Source: Ascidia mentula (lineage: Eukaryota; Chordata; Ascidiacea; Phlebobranchia; Ascidiidae). From it: a stretch of DNA of 64,000 nucleotides. Under the pieces are notes generated by a model. The model searched no databases. It saw only the letters and a program-made list of their open reading frames with translations, and was not told the origin of the DNA. The DNA lies in the NCBI GenBank assembly GCA_947561715.1, contig OX387205.1, positions 2,237,001 through 2,301,000 on the forward strand, read 5' to 3'. Both the position numbers and the translations under genes were made by a program. Shown here in pieces: positions 60,401-64,000 of the stretch (position 1 is the first letter of the stretch; each line of letters starts with the position of its first letter).

Positions 60401-63037
60401 ATTTGGCTGAATGGTTTCACTGCAAGCAAAGGTTAAAACGTTCTATTTGGATACCTTCTGGCGCAATCAAAACCTGCGTTTTCTCTGCCATATAGCGAGG
60501 TTTCATGAAACATGGTGCTTACACAGTGGTAAGGATTGCTATGTGTCTGACTTACGTTAATTGTTCCAGAAGGTCGGCTCTTTAAAAGCCATATTATAAA
60601 TGGAAACAACAACAAAACTTGTATAATTGTGGGCGATTTCGTTTTATTGAATTTTACTTTGATCAGTGCGGTTGGGTGACCACAAAGCATCATATGCAGC
60701 CTATCGCAACCCGTATATACTGTCGGTGGCAGGTTATTTATAACCTAGCTTTTATTACATACTAAAAGAGACACAAAGTCGAGAGCAAAGAGTGAAAGAG
60801 GGAACACACATTGTTAAAATACACTGGCGTTCAAGGTTAAACAGGGCAGGCAAGGTTGATGCGGCTCCCCGGAGGGTGTTTGGTTGTCATCCCTCGATGT
60901 TTGGGGTGCTCTTTTTTACATGGATGTCGTATAGTGCATATTACAAAGTGCGAAGCAAAATGCATTTTGAAAACTGCTCAGACCCATTTTATTCCAACAA
61001 AACTTTATCGTGATGACGTTTATCAAGTGGTAATGTATGCACAGCCACAACGGTGCAACTGGATTCTGTGTTGGAAGCAACTACGAGAATTTCTACTTAC
61101 GTAAAGAGTATGCCAGTTCCTATAGATGGCAGCGATACCTCCCAGGATCATGTAACCGTAGGTAAAGAAAAGTCCGTACGCGATTCCGAATATCGTTCTC
61201 CACTGCGGACCCACCGACTCCACAGCTACAAACATACAAGATGTTAAATTAAATATATAAGCAAAAGAACCATATTAACCAGCGGATCGACGTTGACCGA
61301 ATACCACAATTTAAAAATGGCGATTGGCGCTCAGCATATACCAAGAAGAAAACCTGATCGGGATTCGTGGCCAGGATATCCTGGGTTCAAATCCCAGTGT
61401 GGTCAAAAAAAGAAGAAAATTTCTGTGTCTGCTAGTTTGAAAGCTAGGCCAGTGCTAGGGCCACCAGCTGCACTGATGTGATCTTGTAGGTCGAAATAGT
61501 GTACATTACTGTCTATAGCTCTCAATCATCAAGATTTACAGAGATTTGCTTTTTGTGGCTTTTAATAATTAACATAACTCTTTCGCGTGTATGTCAATTG
61601 ATTATCTACTCGTAGGTAGTTGTAAACATCGTGTACTGCTGGTGGTCGGACTTAACACTCTTTGTATAACTACCCACAAAGCCCTAACCATAAAAAGACA
61701 CCCGGTTCATTGCGACAAAATGAGTAATCCTGTACATCAGCAGTTCACCGCCTGTAACAAAGACTGAACAAAGCCAGGATAAGGTATTTACGATGGAAAA
61801 TCGTTTTTAACGCTTCATGCATTCAAACCCATTTTATCCCCACCTTACCGTACACGAAGCCAGCAATAGTTGATGCATATCCAAATAAAGCTGTCAAGGT
61901 TCGAAAGATGATGAACATTTCAACGTTGACGCTGTACGTCACACCAAACATGCAGGCGATAGCTATGACGTATGTGACGAGCGCAGTCGGTTTTCGCCCG
62001 AATCTTCAAACAACATATTTTTGTTTAGTCGACGGCAACTCATGCTCTTCAATAAATCACAAAGTACCTGATGACGGAATGACATTTTCGAAATGATAAC
62101 ATTATTAAAAGTGTACATATCTTCAAAAGTGGTTAATACCAGTTAGGTAAGAAAAAATATTTCATTTAACGTTTTCTATAGGTATTTTATTTAAAGATTG
62201 GCGGTTCGACGAGCAACATAACCCACTGTACCTGTCAGACATGTCACCAAACACCAGGGAACCCAGTAACATTCCAGCGTAATACATCGACGAGGCCAAG
62301 GGATTAAGATAGCTTCGCCTGCAGACCAAGTCGAACTAACAAAAATATCAGTGTGTTAACTATCAAATTAAAGGTAAAATGTGTAATAATATATTGATAA
62401 TACACCTCCGTAACAGTTGTTATGGAAAATAGACTTCGGTCGTATAAATAACCCTGGTCGCATGGGATTGCCGCGGCCGATTTATCGACACAATCATAAG
62501 TTCCGTCGCATGATTCCAGGTCGTATCCATATCTTCACAAACATACACACCAAAATAAACTCATGTGGAGATATTATTCACTGTTTCAGATTGCCACCTA
62601 CCGTTGGCACGTGTTGTATTCCTGGGTGTTGTCGTTTACTGGCGTGGTAAGATTTAATATGTCAGTCTCGGTCAGTTGCGGATAAACGGAGTGGTTGTCT
62701 ATTGGAGGGACGTTGCATCTACATAAACATTTAAATATGATTATTGTGCACCTCTTGCAGTTGATTTAGCTCAAATCATCTCCTTTACATTGCCCAGGGT
62801 TACTCAAGACTGATAATAACCACTACCAACAACCTTTTCAAGCTACAAATTAAACTGCCTCGCTTAGTTCACTATAAGCGAAGGATCTTACCGATAATCA
62901 GGTGTGTATCCAACAAACACTGCAGCCAGTGAATTATAGCCAGACAATATTTGATTGTAACCAATTAACACGATAAGCAGCACCTGTGCCAATCCGTGGT
63001 CGCCTACTTTTTGCATTACTAGCTGATAGCTTATCAT
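57417..63037 (-). CDS. SLC22-type transporter J, divergent, with a non-canonical donor
   Basis: Fourteen exons: 62892-63037, 62602-62718, 62406-62532, 62232-62335, 61849-62003, 61101-61225, 60217-60321, 60073-60159, 59792-59871, 59652-59734, 59054-59209, 58590-58698, 57723-57841, 57417-57580. Joined, they give about 558 residues. It is the most diverged copy: [52 protein letters not shown] (the usual acidic residue of the second loop is missing), [24 protein letters not shown]. The final exon runs on to its own stop, so there is no separate exon 15. At the end of exon 9 the donor reads ATTAGT instead of GTTAGT, and the next GT would bring an in-frame TGA. Either an AT-AG intron is spliced, or exon 9 is skipped, or the gene is newly damaged. 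Confidence 0.78.
58040..58225 (+). repeat. SINE-like repeat with hammerhead-like core, intron 12 of J
   Basis: The core CTGATGA (58155-58161), stem GACC (58162-58165) with GGTC (58171-58174), and GAAAC (58175-58179) match the minus-strand copy at 3120-3144 and the copy at 61473-61497. It is preceded by TTTGGTGCCCAACGGATGGCGG-like sequence also found at 53395-53575. No UH cleavage site is obvious in this group. Confidence 0.6.
61280..61520 (+). repeat. tRNA-derived SINE with hammerhead-like core, intron 5 of J
   Basis: The head has a perfect T-arm (CTGGGTTCAAATCCCAG, about 61380-61396) followed by GGTCAAAAAAAG. The body has TGCTAG...CTAG and then CTGATGT (61473-61479), a stem GATC/GGTC with one G-T pair, and GAAA (from 61493). 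The order tRNA head, body, hairpin agrees with the copy at 3075-3260. Confidence 0.65.
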
Positions 63038-63770
63038 ACTGGTTGCCTAAACAATGTGAAAAAAAACTCACTTCTTTCAGGACGAAACACCAATAAAAGT
63101 TAATACCTTACTTTAACCGAAAAAACTTGGTAAGGCTTAATATACAAAAAGTGATTAATGGGAACATTGTTAAAGATACGATGCGCGATCGACAGTCTAG
63201 CAATCTTCAATTCGATATTTTTCTTCATACACTTTACTTACATTTTAACGAAATATTTCTTCTTTTACACATTGTGATTAAATTAGCAGAATAACTTCTA
63301 CAATTACAAACATATTTTAACACAGCCCTATGATGTCGTAACAGCCTGGACACGACCCTTGCAGCGAACGAAGGCTGCTATAAGCTGTGCAAAGCATGTA
63401 TTGTATGCGAATGTTTGTTGCATTAAAGGGTGTTTGCTCATTGGGACAATTTAACGTAATTAATGAGCAGACCATGTTTGCTTATCCCAATTCTGCGCTG
63501 ATAGCATGTTTAGCACAGCAATAGCTGATTTTGTATTAAAATTTTAACATTCGAAAATTTGCCTATGGTTATAAGTTGTTGGTTCCATCTAGCTTTACCC
63601 TCTTCTATCTGTTATTTACATAAGGTTGTGAACTTGGAAACTGAGACCAAATTGCGAAAAGTTGTTTATATTTACTCCTTCCTAATTGTCCACGCAATGC
63701 ACGATATGGTATTACTCACCATTACCGTCTACAGCACATGCATTATTTTCTTGTTATACTTCCGTTGCAG
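63038..63770. other. Upstream region of J
   Basis: It should contain the promoter of J. No gene or repeat ends are clear up to the candidate exon on the other strand. Confidence 0.4.
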
Positions 63771-63854
63771 TGTGAAGCCTGTTGTACATTGGAGGAACCT
63801 ATCAACAACATTTGAAATTAAAAACAACACCAGTTACAACACAGATCAATGGAG
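63771..63854 (+). CDS. Candidate internal exon of a gene continuing past the window
   Basis: A pyrimidine-rich tract and TCCGTTGCAG precede 63771, and GGAG|GTATGT follows 63854. The 84 bases between are open and read VKPVVHWRNLSTTFEIKNNTS..., with NLS and NTS glycosylation sequons, which would suit an extracellular segment. The family is not recognised and no partner exon is seen inside the window. Splice-site strength is the only support. Confidence 0.35.
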
Positions 63855-64000
63855 GTATGTTGTTTTAACGTTTTGAGGAATTTTCGTATTTTGTGATGAA
63901 AAGCGAAGTGGCATTGTACCGCGTCTTGGTTAGGTGCGCCCAGTGCCGCAGTTAGTCAATGATATAATGTGAGTATTGTTGATTGAAAGAAAAACTGTGC

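Overview
This is a eukaryotic, animal-type window: about 38% GC by eye, short GT-AG (and some GC-AG) introns, no operons, and introns seeded with retroelement debris. Intron size, repeat style and a tandem transporter expansion would fit an invertebrate chordate such as a sea squirt (Ciona-like). That assignment is inference, because nothing in the sequence names the species.

Almost the whole window is one tandem array of SLC22-family (organic ion transporter, major facilitator superfamily) genes. I reconstruct eleven loci. Locus A is on the + strand (1446-5361). Loci B (6919-11639), C (13371-17622), D relic (19470-20751), E (21547-25867), E' relic (28941-29333), F (29577-35079), G (36525-41730), H (42785-48284), I (49455-54696) and J (57417-63037) are on the - strand. 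Every full copy has the same 15-exon plan (J has 14) with identical intron phases. Exon 1 encodes TM1. Exons 2-3 encode the long extracellular loop starting CNVPP. Exons 4-5 encode TM2-4 around the NAADRFGRKP loop. Exons 6-7 encode TM5-6 and PESPRWLF. Exons 8-9 encode the cytoplasmic loop, exons 10-13 TM7-11 with an internal [DE]RxGRR-type loop, exon 14 TM12 plus PETNGKP and ETIEQAE, and exon 15 a variable tail. B, C, E, F, G, H and I splice in frame to 575-585 residues. J does so only if an AT donor is accepted. A, D and E' are decayed.

Flanks and repeats: the left edge holds the end of a Penelope-like retroelement (GIY-YIG endonuclease). The A-B spacer holds a perfect palindrome with 90-bp arms. 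A non-autonomous hAT-like element with an 8-bp target duplication sits in intron 1 of B. A fossil Ty3/gypsy-type fragment lies near 28.4 kb. tRNA-derived SINE pieces, minisatellites and small inverted-repeat elements occur in introns and spacers. Several of these repeats share a hammerhead-ribozyme-like core (CTGATGA, stem, GAAA) with stem sequences that differ but still pair from copy to copy.

How the genes work together: all are predicted 12-TM solute carriers of unknown substrate. They share a conserved transport body but differ in the last exon. C and F end in an acidic dileucine motif, while A/B, G/H and I have other tails. The array may therefore diversify targeting or regulation as well as substrate range. 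That is inference.
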